Shown: in pieces, positions 28,801 through 37,156 of the stretch
How positions within the stretch are numbered: the stretch's first letter is position 1
How the letters are laid out: every line of letters begins with the position of its first letter
NCBI GenBank assembly: GCA_035489435.1
Contig: DATHKG010000161.1
Length of the DNA: 64,000 bases
Source: DATHKG01 sp035489435
GTDB lineage: Bacteria; Bacteroidota; Bacteroidia; Chitinophagales; Chitinophagaceae
Reading direction: 5' to 3' (one strand)
Program-made: the position numbers and the translations under genes
The notes under the pieces: model-generated
Seen by the model: only the letters and a program-made list of their open reading frames with translations
What the model was told of the DNA's origin: nothing
Database searches by the model: none

Positions 28801-28918
28801 GGAGTGGGACATTCGTTGCTGAATCGGTAACAGTTCCCCTTACAATCTTTGTCTGAGTAAAGGCCGAAAAGACGATCAGCATCATCACGGAAAGAACAAA
28901 AAGCATTTTTTGTCTCAT
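25895..28918 (-). CDS. SusC/RagA-family TonB-linked outer membrane transporter
   Basis: 1007 aa. Signal peptide at residues 1 to about 22, then a carboxypeptidase-D-like domain (VRGTVTDSATNVPLPGVSITIPG), the family segment DEVVVIGYGTQKKKDLTGAVS, and a plug domain ending in NDVESITVLKDAASAAIYGSRGAAGVILI. A 22-strand barrel follows, with the C-terminal end FPKYWDPEVENSSYPMVTTLMAGASIRF. It imports an oligosaccharide with energy from TonB. The frame is open for 66 more codons upstream, but those residues are not family-like and would overlap the divergent gene; MRQKMLFVLS opens the signal peptide. Confidence 0.96.
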   Translation of the reverse strand: MRQKMLFVLSVMMLIVFSAFTQTKIVRGTVTDSATNVPLPGVSITIPGTSSGTTTNDEGKFSFTIPLTTQTITLSLVDYGTVVADVTGNDDLSIKMKSGNRAMDEVVVIGYGTQKKKDLTGAVSTIGSKDVAGRQTIQVSEALQGAVSGVSVTRTSGAPGSSGTILIRGITTLGTNSPLIILDGVPVSNIDNVNPNDVESITVLKDAASAAIYGSRGAAGVILISTKRAKEGQSSFEYNFEYGWQKPTALPEYVSAPEYMRYFNEQQTNDGATTGSYPQAFIDNFADSNRLNPDKFPFSNTNWQETIMTKDYAPRVRHDLVFTMGTGKVKTKASIGYSNADAFYVNSSYERYLVRINNDLQINNKLSANLDVAYKRTESENPVVNPIREARVMPGIYDDFYSDGRYALAKDGRNPIAELNEGGTLKSTYNQVQGRLVFRYKPINDLVLTALVSPTFDFDQTKSFSKRLTFTNPDGSASSFTNRPRTILNEGRNENTVLTGQLFADYNKQFKSGHSLGVLGGYEEIYNKFESLTASRSGFALTDFPYLNSGSQELRDNSGSAGEFALRSFFGRVTYDFQNKYYLQGNLRYDKSSRFGKEYRDALFPSVSAGWAISEENFMKGISWLSFLKIRGSYGEVGNERIGTYPYQAIVSFTNALFYQNGVVVPLNGGAQTDYAVDNISWETTKTTDVGIDAAFLNNRLTVTADYYKKTTNDILLALDIPLYLGFDKPSQNAGQLDVKGWELEMGWRDKIGKVNYSVAFNLSDAKSEIIDLKGTQILGAQSTVKGSEFNEWFGYRSNGLYQTTSDTVGSPRLNTNVTAGDVRYVDMNKDGKITPDDKVLLGGSLPRYLYGGTIRIDYNSFDFGFVFQGVGKRNSRLSSDIVQPFAEAFGNVPLEMVGKFWTKTNKPEQNLQARYPRLSTRSISNNYEMSDFWLIDGSYFRIKNITLGYTIKAEKMKRTGIQSLRFYVSANDVFAKHNFPKYWDPEVENSSYPMVTTLMAGASIRF

Positions 28919-29084
28919 ACAGGCAATCGTTTTAATTTCCCTTTTTAAGGGTAGTTTTAGGTTTTGAAGCTTTAGCAGTCTAAATTTAGTTTTATAAGAA
29001 TGCGACTTGCTAAAACTGATTAACCAATCTGTTACCCAAAACTTTGGACAACCTAAACAACTGTAGATTAGTATCTTGCATAAC

Positions 29085-30449
29085 ATGAAGGCGGGGAATG
29101 GACAATATGAAATCAAGCAATCTTTCTATCATCTGGATATTTCATGTCGTTCGATAGCTGATAAATTCGGGAAACCTGTTTTTGCAGAATGGACCAACGG
29201 GGATTATATAAGACTCAGCAGTATCTTACTACACACCACTTCGGTACAGATCAGTCCAAATACATTAAAACGGATTTTTGGTAAGTTAAAAACCCCCGAA
29301 CGATACTATCCACAGAAAGCAACAAGAGATGCACTTGTTCAGTACCTGGGCTATGCCGACTGGGATCTTTTTGTAGCGAATCATCCAAGGCCGGTAAAAC
29401 CAACAGACGAAGTAAGGAATGATGATAAGTTGTTGCACTTCGAAGAGACAGTGACAACTCAGCCTGATCGCATCATAACTAAACGCAGGAAGCGCATACA
29501 AACACACTATATCATCGCTGGTATTGCAATATTGCTCATTGCAGTTTTGTTAATCTGGAAATTCACTGAAACTGATCCTCCATTGAAATTGAATGGAATT
29601 TCCTTTACCTGCAAAAATCCGGAAGGAAAGAATCCTCATTCTGCCGTATTTACATTCCAGGTAAACAAAGAATTCAAGGGAGATCTAAGTAAGTTCACAA
29701 TTAATTATGGGGATGGAAGGCCGGAACGACAAGTCAAAAACGGGGTGGTCTTTACGCATTATTATGAAATTCCCGGAAGGTATTTTGCAGTTCTGAAATA
29801 CGATGGATTGCCCGCAGACACAATACCCGTTTACCTGAGAACGAATGGCTGGACGGCTACTGCAACCGTTGAAAGAGACACTATACGTGTTTACCCGGTT
29901 GCCGCCGATTCACTTTTTGTTTCCCAACATCTTTCAGCATCTGCATTGGCTTTACAACATGCAGGAGTAGATACAACAAAAACGTTTTACGTTGAATTCG
30001 TGAACACACAGCCAACAAAAATCAGCGGTGATAATTTTGAATTATCATGCCGGTTAAACAGTTCAGAAGAACGGCCGGGAGTACGATGCTCGCAGATTAT
30101 GACGGTGATTTATGGTGAGAAAAGTTATCATAAATTATTCCTGATGAAGCCGGGATGTGAAGCCTGGACAAATCTCACCTTTTCGGAATTTTACAGGGAT
30201 GGTCGTGAAGATGATCTCAATTTCCTGGCTGCAGATTTTTCGAAAGGCGGTGATCTTAAGCTAAAGATTGAAAATAAAAAAGTGAGTGTTATTCTGAACG
30301 GTGTCGAGGTTTACAATGCTCAATACAAATTTCCACTTGGGAATATCTATGGTATAAAGATCGCATTCGCCGGCGTAGGAAAAATACATGACGTGGTTTT
30401 GAAAGACCTCGGTACCGGACTGCCTTTTGACAATGGACTCATTCAATAG
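29085..30449 (+). CDS. Single-pass membrane protein with cytoplasmic helical N-domain and periplasmic PKD-like domain; candidate PUL regulator
   Basis: 454 aa. Residues about 15-100 form an alpha-helical cytoplasmic domain containing ISPNTLKRIFGKLKTPERYY and ALVQYLGYADWDLFVANH, the form found at the N-terminus of many uncharacterised Bacteroidetes proteins and plausibly nucleic-acid-binding. A basic stretch TKRRKRIQ comes just before one membrane span (143-159). Outside, residues about 185-245 are PKD-like (FTINYGDGRPERQ...YYEIPGRYFAVLKYDG), and 260-454 look like a concanavalin-like sandwich. The gene is divergent from susC with 166 nt between starts. The layout fits a one-component sugar sensor acting on the locus, but that is inference. 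A TTG nine bases upstream is a less likely start. The stop is followed at once by a 7-bp repeat array. Confidence 0.6.
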   Translation: MKAGNGQYEIKQSFYHLDISCRSIADKFGKPVFAEWTNGDYIRLSSILLHTTSVQISPNTLKRIFGKLKTPERYYPQKATRDALVQYLGYADWDLFVANHPRPVKPTDEVRNDDKLLHFEETVTTQPDRIITKRRKRIQTHYIIAGIAILLIAVLLIWKFTETDPPLKLNGISFTCKNPEGKNPHSAVFTFQVNKEFKGDLSKFTINYGDGRPERQVKNGVVFTHYYEIPGRYFAVLKYDGLPADTIPVYLRTNGWTATATVERDTIRVYPVAADSLFVSQHLSASALALQHAGVDTTKTFYVEFVNTQPTKISGDNFELSCRLNSSEERPGVRCSQIMTVIYGEKSYHKLFLMKPGCEAWTNLTFSEFYRDGREDDLNFLAADFSKGGDLKLKIENKKVSVILNGVEVYNAQYKFPLGNIYGIKIAFAGVGKIHDVVLKDLGTGLPFDNGLIQ

Positions 30450-30562
30450 AGTTATGAGTTATGAGTTATGAATTATGAAATTAGTGGTGAGTTGTTGAAT
30501 GATGAGTTTTAGTGGGGAGATAATTCAAGAGAATTATGAATTGTGAGTTATGAATTATGAAA
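30450..30562. repeat. 7-bp tandem array after the stop codon, plus a second copy of an 18-bp motif
   Basis: From the first base after the TAG stop at 30447-30449 come AGTTATG three times, AATTATG, then AAATTA. GAGTTATGAATTATGAAA occurs at 30463-30480 and again at 30545-30562. The same 18 bases recur at 33276-33293, on the other side of the GH95 gene. Confidence 0.8.
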
Positions 30563-30612
30563 GGAGTTGAGAGTGATGAATGGGTAGTAGAATTGGATTC
30601 TTCGATGGTTAT

Positions 30613-33246
30613 CTACTGAATGAAAGTATAAGTTGTTCCTGCTTTGGTTTCGAAATCGTAGATTAATGCTTTCCCTGTTTCAGATAACATTTTTGGATTT
30701 GTATTTGGATTTGCATTCGCACTTGCGTTTGGATTTGCATTTGCATTCGCACTTGCGTTTGGATTTGCATTTGCATTTGCCGTATAGAATGCATTTTTGT
30801 TTGGCCCCTGGGCTGGTTTCAGGATGACTGAAGAAGATTTTAAGGGTTTTAGGGGATTTGGTACACGAAGGCGGCAATTACCACCTAGTTTTGATTTGAT
30901 GCTCAGTTTCTCAATTTTTCCGTTTTTCCAGCTTAATTCTACGAGTTCGAAACCTCCGCGAGCGAGCAATCCGGTTATGGTGCCGGCAGACCAGGCTGAA
31001 GGTAAGGCAGGAAGCAGGTGAATAGCACCATCATGTGACTGGACCAGCATTTCACACATGCCGGCTGTACCCGCAAAATTTCCGTCAATCTGAAATGGTG
31101 GATGCGCATCGAAAAAATTCGGATAAGTTCCGCCGCCGGTCATGTTTGTACCAGAAACGTCCACATATTTTAATAACTCCCTGATAAGTTTATAAGCATG
31201 ATCACCATCATGTAACCTTGCCCAGAAATTAATCTTCCAGCCCTTGCTCCAACCTGTACCTTCGTCGCCACGGATTTCCAGTGTTTTTTTCGCAGCTTCA
31301 GAAAATGCCGGATTCGTTATCGGACTGATCTGGTGACCCGGGTGCAAACCATATAGATGTGAGACATGTCGATGTCTTGGATCAGTTTCTTCATATTCTT
31401 TTGACCATTCCAATAACTGTCCCTTTGATCCCTTTTGCAAAGGGAAAAGGTTATTTAGTTTTTCGGTTAGACCAGCCCGGTAGTCGGCATCTGTGTCAAG
31501 AATTTTTGAAGCCGCGATCACATTGTTAAAAAGATCCCAGGTTACGGACATGTCCATTGTTGAAGCAACCGAAACTGATTGTTGTTTTTTATTTGCATCA
31601 AAAAATTTATTCTCAGGAGATGTTGAAGGCGCGGTAACAAGTCTGCCGGCACTATCTTTTATCAGCCAACCGCTTGTGAAAATCGCGGCGGATTTCATAA
31701 TGGGATAAGCAGATTGAGCAAGAAATTTTTTATCCCCCGTAAAAAGATAATATTCCCAAAGATGCCTGGCTAACCAGTTTCCACCCATGAACCAGTTTGC
31801 CCATACCGGATCCCCACTACCTAAATCTCCAACAGCATTTGACAATGCCCAGATATCACTGTTATGATGCGCCACCCATCCATCCAGGTTATAATACTCC
31901 TTCGCAGTTTTGCTTCCGGATTTAGCCAAACTACCTATCCACTCATTCAAAGGCACCTGCATTTCGTTCAGATTGGCAACGCCGGCAGGCCAGTAGTTCA
32001 TTTCCGTGTTGATGTTGATGGTATAATTTGAACTCCAGGGAGCTCTTAGTTCATGGTTCCATATCCCTTGCAGGTTTGCAGGTTGTCCACCTGGTCTTGA
32101 TGATGAAATCAACAGGTATCTTCCATATTGAAAATAAAGTGATTCCAGTCCCGGATCATATGCACCCGAGGCGTAAGCTTTTAATCTTTTATCTGATGGC
32201 AGGGCAGCATTTGGGTTTGCCTTTTGAGTGCCTTGCACCTTGGTAGTATCTTTGATTTTTAGGGATACGCGATTGAAGAACTTTTGATAATCCTTTTTGT
32301 GTGCATCGAGCAACCGGGTTGAACCAAGAATAACCGCCTCGTCGAGATAAGCTTTCACAAGATTATTTTCATCAAGTCCTTCTTTATCCGGGCATTTATC
32401 AAAGCCGTTGAAACTCGTTGCAGCGGTGAGATATAATGTTACTTCTGTAGCCTGGTTAATCACTAAGCCTGAAGTATCCGCATTGATATTCCCATCTTTA
32501 CTTACTGCCCTGATGTTAAACTGGAAGCGCATACCATTGCATCCTGATGCATCATCATAAATAATAGGTTCACGTCCTTTGGGATTGAAATAACTCGGAT
32601 CAACCTTTGCCGGGGCTTTGCCCCGGATCTGCAGTTCTGTTTTCCCTTTAGCCGAAACCTGGTAGCGCAACCGGGATGAAGCCCTGATATGCAAATTCAG
32701 TCCCCCCGGCGCTGAAGATTTCAAAACTATCACCATAACATTCGATGGTGCGTTAATAAAATATTGCCTGGTGTATTTTATCGGGCCGATTTGAAAACTT
32801 GTAGTGGAAACTGCGGTGTTGAGATTAAGATCCCGATAATAATTGGTGGGTTCGCCTTCTTTAAAATCCTGTTTGATCAGGAGATCACCCATAGGTAAAA
32901 AAGATTCTGTAAAATGACCCTGCATTTTTTTTAACAGGCTGTCTGCCATGCTGAGATCATTGTCTTGCAGGAGAGCCTTCCTGATTGCAGGAAGATGGGC
33001 AGATGCACCAGGATTTATGTTTGTTTTTACCGGGCCACCGGACCATAGCGTTGTCTCATTTAATTGTATCAGTTCTTCCTTTACTCCTCCAAAAATCATC
33101 GCGCCAATTTTACCATTCCCGACAGGCAAAGCCTCCACCCAGCGTGAAGCGGGCTGTTCATACCACAACTTAAGATCCTGCTGGGCCGGAAGCTGCGATA
33201 CAACTAACAACAAAAAAAGAAACGGGAAGAGGAAATGCTTTTTCAT
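30613..33246 (-). CDS. Glycoside hydrolase family 95 (alpha-L-fucosidase type)
   Basis: 877 aa with signal peptide (residues 1 to about 22). GH95 hallmarks are WVEALPVGNGKIGAMIFGG and IQLNETTLWSGGP in the N-terminal beta domain. The (alpha/alpha)6 domain has NINTEMNYWPAG with the catalytic Asn residues, GDEGTGWSKGWKINFWARL, and HPPFQIDGNFAGTAG with the catalytic acid region. The family inverts alpha-1,2-fucosyl or alpha-L-galactosyl linkages. Near the C-terminus, about 30 residues of Asn-Ala/Pro/Ser dipeptides interrupt the last beta domain; they come from an in-frame DNA repeat. The gene points toward its divergent neighbour and is 1.7 kb from susC, probably part of the same utilisation locus. 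Confidence 0.93.
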   Translation of the reverse strand: MKKHFLFPFLFLLLVVSQLPAQQDLKLWYEQPASRWVEALPVGNGKIGAMIFGGVKEELIQLNETTLWSGGPVKTNINPGASAHLPAIRKALLQDNDLSMADSLLKKMQGHFTESFLPMGDLLIKQDFKEGEPTNYYRDLNLNTAVSTTSFQIGPIKYTRQYFINAPSNVMVIVLKSSAPGGLNLHIRASSRLRYQVSAKGKTELQIRGKAPAKVDPSYFNPKGREPIIYDDASGCNGMRFQFNIRAVSKDGNINADTSGLVINQATEVTLYLTAATSFNGFDKCPDKEGLDENNLVKAYLDEAVILGSTRLLDAHKKDYQKFFNRVSLKIKDTTKVQGTQKANPNAALPSDKRLKAYASGAYDPGLESLYFQYGRYLLISSSRPGGQPANLQGIWNHELRAPWSSNYTININTEMNYWPAGVANLNEMQVPLNEWIGSLAKSGSKTAKEYYNLDGWVAHHNSDIWALSNAVGDLGSGDPVWANWFMGGNWLARHLWEYYLFTGDKKFLAQSAYPIMKSAAIFTSGWLIKDSAGRLVTAPSTSPENKFFDANKKQQSVSVASTMDMSVTWDLFNNVIAASKILDTDADYRAGLTEKLNNLFPLQKGSKGQLLEWSKEYEETDPRHRHVSHLYGLHPGHQISPITNPAFSEAAKKTLEIRGDEGTGWSKGWKINFWARLHDGDHAYKLIRELLKYVDVSGTNMTGGGTYPNFFDAHPPFQIDGNFAGTAGMCEMLVQSHDGAIHLLPALPSAWSAGTITGLLARGGFELVELSWKNGKIEKLSIKSKLGGNCRLRVPNPLKPLKSSSVILKPAQGPNKNAFYTANANANPNASANANANPNASANANPNTNPKMLSETGKALIYDFETKAGTTYTFIQ
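30691..30781 (-). repeat. In-frame hexamer-based repeat inside the GH95 gene
   Basis: The plus strand shows GGATTTGCATTTGCATTCGC followed by ACTTGCGTTT (30 bp, 30731-30760), preceded by the same unit lacking one TTGCAT (30707-30730) and followed by a partial unit. Units differ by whole hexamers, so length changes keep the frame. The coded residues are Asn alternating with Ala, Pro, Ser or Thr. Confidence 0.85.
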
Positions 33247-33260
33247 TTAGCAAGGATAAG

Positions 33261-33293
33261 AGAGTTATGAATTATGAGTTATGAATTATGAAA
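33261..33293. repeat. AGTTATG/AATTATG repeat upstream of the GH95 gene
   Basis: AGTTATG and AATTATG alternate twice, ending in GAGTTATGAATTATGAAA (33276-33293), identical to the motif found twice on the other side of the gene. It lies 15 nt ahead of the GH95 start, in its expected promoter or leader. Confidence 0.75.
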
Positions 33294-33374
33294 GAAGTTA
33301 TGAAATATATAGTTTAAATAACTCAATCAATAAAATATGCGCTTGCCAGGTTGAGGATCATGTCGTAATAAATC

Positions 33375-33410
33375 AAAAAAAAACTGCCTCATTTAGAGAC
33401 AGCCCTGGTT
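33375..33410 (-). terminator. Intrinsic terminator of the REC-PAS-histidine kinase gene
   Basis: On the minus strand CTGTCTC pairs with GAGGCAG (one G-T) around TAAAT, followed by nine T. It lies past the 14-bp array, so that array should be in the 3' untranslated part of the kinase mRNA. Confidence 0.6.
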
Positions 33411-33459
33411 TATCATATAATGTCTTTGTTGATTATGGCGGGTAACCTGGACTTTAATA

Positions 33460-33543
33460 TCCATTACTGCAATCCCATTATTGCAGTGCAATTACTGCAG
33501 TCCCATAACTGCAGTCCCATTATTGCAGTGCAATTACTGCAGT
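33460..33543 (-). repeat. 14-bp tandem array that spans the stop codon of the kinase gene
   Basis: Six units of 14 bp. Read on the minus strand they are ACTGCAGTAATTGC, ACTGCAATAATGGG, ACTGCAGTTATGGG, then the first two types again, then a diverged unit. A 31-bp stretch (33473-33503) recurs exactly at 33515-33545. The TAA stop of the kinase (33534-33536) lies in the first unit. Confidence 0.9.
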
Positions 33544-35387
33544 CCGCTTGACTGTGGCATTACTGTTTTTGTGTTCAGAATAACCTTTAACCGGCAGCCC
33601 TGTCCGGGCAAAGAATCAATTTCCAGTTTACCATTAAACACTTCAGCCCTGCTCATCATATTGGTGATTCCCACGCCCTTCTGAACATTTTTTACATTGA
33701 AACCTTTGCCATTGTCTTCGATAAAAAGAAAAATCTTCTCCCCTTCTGTATTTAAAACAATATTGACATTGGAAGCATCTGCATGTTTCAGGATATTATT
33801 TAATTGTTCCTGGACGATCCGGTACAAGGCCTGCTTCTGGTCATTTGTTAGCAGGTCTTCATCCAGATCCTTTGCATCAATGGTGAACCGCATTTTTTTC
33901 ACCTCGTGTATGTTACGCGTCAGTTCCTTTATAGATTGTTCCAGGCCAACATCATCGAGTACCGGGGTAATCAGGGACTTTGAGATCTTCCTGATTTCTT
34001 CGATGGCCAGGGTTATATTTTTGCGGCTTTTTTTAATCAGTGGATTACAATCTTCCTCTTCTTCCAGAATTACATCTAAATATAATTTCGAAGTAGCGAG
34101 TATCTGGTTGATATTGTCATGTAGTTCGCGACCTATATCGGATCTTTCTTTTTCCTGGGCACCCAGCACTGCTTCAGTTATCTGCTGACGCTTGATTTTT
34201 TGTTGTCGCACGAGTTGCTTTTGCAGCCGGCGCTCTTCAGTGATATCGTGAATATGTTCCTGCACGGCATTTTTTCCGAAATAATCTATTGAATAGTAAG
34301 TGACCTCCGCAATGAGTGTTTCGCCACTTTTTTTGCGATGACGCCAGAGTTTGGCTTTATAGGTTCGTAACGGATAAGAAAACTCGTTTCCCTCAGTAAG
34401 CTTCTGAAGATCTTCGTTCAAATAAATATTGCTTAGGTTAAGATTCATGAATTCGTCCCGGCTATAGCCATAGGTGTCAATAGCCGCATCGTTCACCTCC
34501 AGTATTTGCAAAGATTCAGCATCATAGATCCAGGCCGGATATGGATTGCGGTAAAACATCTGCCGATACTTGGCTTCGGAGGCCAGCACCACCTCTTCCA
34601 CTCTCTTTCTTTCAGTGATATCCTGTGTGGATCCGATCATTCTAACGGGCAGGTCATTGTCGTAGATTATATAACCACGGTCATGAACATAAGCATAATT
34701 ACCATCCTTTTTACGTAGACGATATAGATCCTCCCAGGTATTACCAATTCCTTCCCGGATGGTTTTGGAAAGCTTCTGAATCACCCTTAGTTGATCATCC
34801 GGGTGAAGAAAACTTTCCCATTGTCCTTTCGGTGCGAAATCATCTAACACTTCATGCCCGAATAAACGCTTGTAGGAATCTCCAACCCAGTAAATAGTAT
34901 TTGCTGAAAGGTCCCTGTCCCAGATGGCATCATTGGTTGCCCTTACAACCATATTGAAACGCTCATTACTTTGCCAGAGGTTTTCCATCTGGTATTTTCT
35001 TTCAAGACTGTATTGGATGGATTTAGTAAGCAAATTTTTGTTGAACTCACCTTTGATGAGATAGTCCTGTGCCCCGTTTTTTATTGCTTCAAGCGCTACA
35101 TTGGCGTCGGACAGTCCGGTAAGAATGATTACCGGAATTTTATCGGTCAGCTGTCGGATACCCATAAATGAATCGAGCCCGCTGCTATCCGGCAAGGAAA
35201 GGTCAAGCAAAACAAGGTGAATGCTATGATTCTCTATGATTTCACAAGCCTGTTGTACCCTGTCAGCTGAATACAAATGGTCAATCCGGAGCTGGGTGGA
35301 TCTTAGCATATCTTCTACTAAAAAAAGATCGCCTGGATTGTCTTCAACGGTAAGGATATTTAAATGACTGTAGGAAGGTACCTGCAT
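33534..35387 (-). CDS. Response-regulator-fused PAS histidine kinase (NarX/DesK-type HisKA_3)
   Basis: 617 aa, soluble. Residues 8-125 are a receiver domain (E15, D16, phosphoacceptor D62 in LLDLSLPD, K112 in YLIKGE). Two PAS domains follow (about 140-262 with PAC ending GSTQDITER, and 270-385). A HisKA_3 domain has the phospho-His H423 in GRELHDNINQ, and a HATPase domain has NNILKHA and DNGKGF, ending near 605. Receiver-first kinases of this type usually work with a NarL-type regulator, and none lies nearby. An earlier ATG at 35423 is possible; MQVPSYSHLN sits closer to the receiver fold. The last two codons and the stop are part of a 14-bp repeat array. Confidence 0.88.
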   Translation of the reverse strand: MQVPSYSHLNILTVEDNPGDLFLVEDMLRSTQLRIDHLYSADRVQQACEIIENHSIHLVLLDLSLPDSSGLDSFMGIRQLTDKIPVIILTGLSDANVALEAIKNGAQDYLIKGEFNKNLLTKSIQYSLERKYQMENLWQSNERFNMVVRATNDAIWDRDLSANTIYWVGDSYKRLFGHEVLDDFAPKGQWESFLHPDDQLRVIQKLSKTIREGIGNTWEDLYRLRKKDGNYAYVHDRGYIIYDNDLPVRMIGSTQDITERKRVEEVVLASEAKYRQMFYRNPYPAWIYDAESLQILEVNDAAIDTYGYSRDEFMNLNLSNIYLNEDLQKLTEGNEFSYPLRTYKAKLWRHRKKSGETLIAEVTYYSIDYFGKNAVQEHIHDITEERRLQKQLVRQQKIKRQQITEAVLGAQEKERSDIGRELHDNINQILATSKLYLDVILEEEEDCNPLIKKSRKNITLAIEEIRKISKSLITPVLDDVGLEQSIKELTRNIHEVKKMRFTIDAKDLDEDLLTNDQKQALYRIVQEQLNNILKHADASNVNIVLNTEGEKIFLFIEDNGKGFNVKNVQKGVGITNMMSRAEVFNGKLEIDSLPGQGCRLKVILNTKTVMPQSSGLQ

Positions 35388-35936
35388 GCAAAAATTCTGT
35401 TGATTAATAGTAAATAGATTCAATGATACGGATTACCGTAGAATAGTTCGATGTTGGAAAACGGGAGGGGTTAAAGGGCCATCAATTTCTGCCGTTAATT
35501 ATAAGTTGCTTGTCGGTGCAATTTGAATATCAAGCAACTGAGCAGGGATGACACTACTAATTTAATGTTTATAAGGCGCAAAGCAAAACAGAATGAAAGA
35601 TATTTAGTCTGAATTCTCAAAATTAACTATGCTTTGCCCTGTTTCAGGTAGCGGTGGCAGTTACTTGGGTAATTTACTATAGGGAATTTGAACATCAGAT
35701 ATAGGTTTTTACTTATAAGAAGTGGTGAGTGGTAAGTGGTGAGTTGAGTGATGAGTTAGTGATGGAAATATAAAATGAATTTTTATTTCGGAATGCTTTT
35801 TGAATTAAGAAGCACTCGACAACTGACCCACTAACCACTTACCACTCACCACTCACCACTGATTAAAACTTAATTACATGTTAAAGATATCTGCACTACT
35901 CACCTTTCCCGGTTCGGCAACGTTTATATTTCACAA
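35388..35936. other. Intergenic region with an 18-bp inverted repeat
   Basis: 549 bp between divergent genes, no open frame of note. GTGGTGAGTGGTAAGTGG (35722-35739) has its exact complement at 35835-35852, 95 nt away. Both arms sit in longer GTGGTGAGT-like runs, so extended pairing is possible. The promoters of the kinase and the subtilase must flank it. Confidence 0.6.
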
Positions 35937-37115
35937 ATGAACTTCATGCATCGACTCATAAAGATTTTCTTCATTCTCTCTGCTGCCGTCTTATTGTTTG
36001 CTTGTAAAAAATCGACGGATTCAGAATCAGCAAGTACTGAAATTTGCATCGTTGGTAGCGGCATCAGGAATGGAGTAGTAATTGATAGCCAGTACATTGT
36101 TATGTATAAGCCGTCTGCGTCGGATGGTCAAACTGTAACCACACTTTCTTCCGATGACAGACTCGTTGTAATGCTGAAAAGGAACGGGCTAACCAGTTCC
36201 AGGATCATGTCCCGCTTCCAGGGAGGTCGTGCGGGATTTATAGCCAGGATTAATAAAAAAGAAGCTGATAAACTTGCTGTTGATCCTTTGATAGAAGCGG
36301 TTGAACAAGATCGGATCATTGCATTGGGATCTTGTTTTACTGTAGCTGCGCCTACCCTTTTAACCTGGAATATTAAAAAGACCGGTTATGGAGATGGAAC
36401 CGGTAAGACCGCCTGGGTAATTGATACGGGAATTGAATCTACGCATCCTGATCTGAATGTTGATCTTACAAGAAGTCGTTCGTTTATTACTGGTGATGCC
36501 TCTTTTGAAGATAAAAATGGACATGGAACACATGTTGCCGGCATCATCGGCGCAAAAAACAACTTGTTTGGTGTGCTTGGGGTGGCGTCGAATGCAACAC
36601 TTGTGGCTCTGAAAGTTTTGAATGGTGAAGGAGAAGGTACCCTTGGGGCAATCGTCAAAGCGTTGGCTTATGTTAACACAAATGCTAAAGCCGGTGATGT
36701 TGTCAATATCAGTCTCGGTGAAGAAGAGTCATCGGATATATTTGACAGCCAGGTAAAGCAAACTGCTGCCAAAGGAATTTTTGTAACGATTGCAGCTGGT
36801 AACGATAGCAAACCCGCAGCTAACTTCTCTCCCGCACGGGCAAATGCTCCCAATATTTATACGGTTTCTGCCATTGACAGCCTCAACAATTTTGCATCAT
36901 TTTCAAATTATGGTAATGATGCGGTAGATTTCGCAGCACCTGGAGTACATATACTTTCAACTTTTACAGAAAAAAGGTACGCATATCTGAGCGGTACTTC
37001 GATGGCAGCACCTCATGTTGCTGGCTTGTTGCTGCTAAGCGGCAAAGGGATACAAATAGCAGGATATGCTAAAAATGATCCGGATGGCGACCCCGATCCT
37101 ATCTCCATGAAATAA
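35937..37115 (+). CDS. Subtilisin-like serine peptidase (S8), lipoprotein
   Basis: 392 aa. The lipobox VLLFAC gives Cys23. Residues about 50-128 resemble an inhibitor I9 propeptide (IVMYKPSASDGQ...IEAVEQDRIIAL). The mature domain has the full triad D163 (VIDTGIESTHPDL), H196 (NGHGTHVAGI) and S355 (LSGTSMAAPHVAG), plus the oxyanion Asn289 (AAGND). It is close to proteinase K in layout. As a lipoprotein it would act in the periplasm or on the cell surface. The last 20 residues are polar and Asp/Pro-rich. lpxB starts 41 nt downstream. Confidence 0.9.
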   Translation: MNFMHRLIKIFFILSAAVLLFACKKSTDSESASTEICIVGSGIRNGVVIDSQYIVMYKPSASDGQTVTTLSSDDRLVVMLKRNGLTSSRIMSRFQGGRAGFIARINKKEADKLAVDPLIEAVEQDRIIALGSCFTVAAPTLLTWNIKKTGYGDGTGKTAWVIDTGIESTHPDLNVDLTRSRSFITGDASFEDKNGHGTHVAGIIGAKNNLFGVLGVASNATLVALKVLNGEGEGTLGAIVKALAYVNTNAKAGDVVNISLGEEESSDIFDSQVKQTAAKGIFVTIAAGNDSKPAANFSPARANAPNIYTVSAIDSLNNFASFSNYGNDAVDFAAPGVHILSTFTEKRYAYLSGTSMAAPHVAGLLLLSGKGIQIAGYAKNDPDGDPDPISMK

Positions 37116-37156
37116 ATGCTTTTCAGTACTTTGCAAAGAAAAGCAGGAAAAAAGGA

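Noticed and set aside
28919..29116. Longer N-terminus for the SusC gene
   Set aside because: The extra 66 residues precede a clear signal peptide, are Cys/Lys-rich and unlike the family, and overlap the start of the divergent gene.
33473..33545. CRISPR array from the repeated 31-mers
   Set aside because: The period is 14 bp with no spacers of unique sequence, and no cas genes are near.
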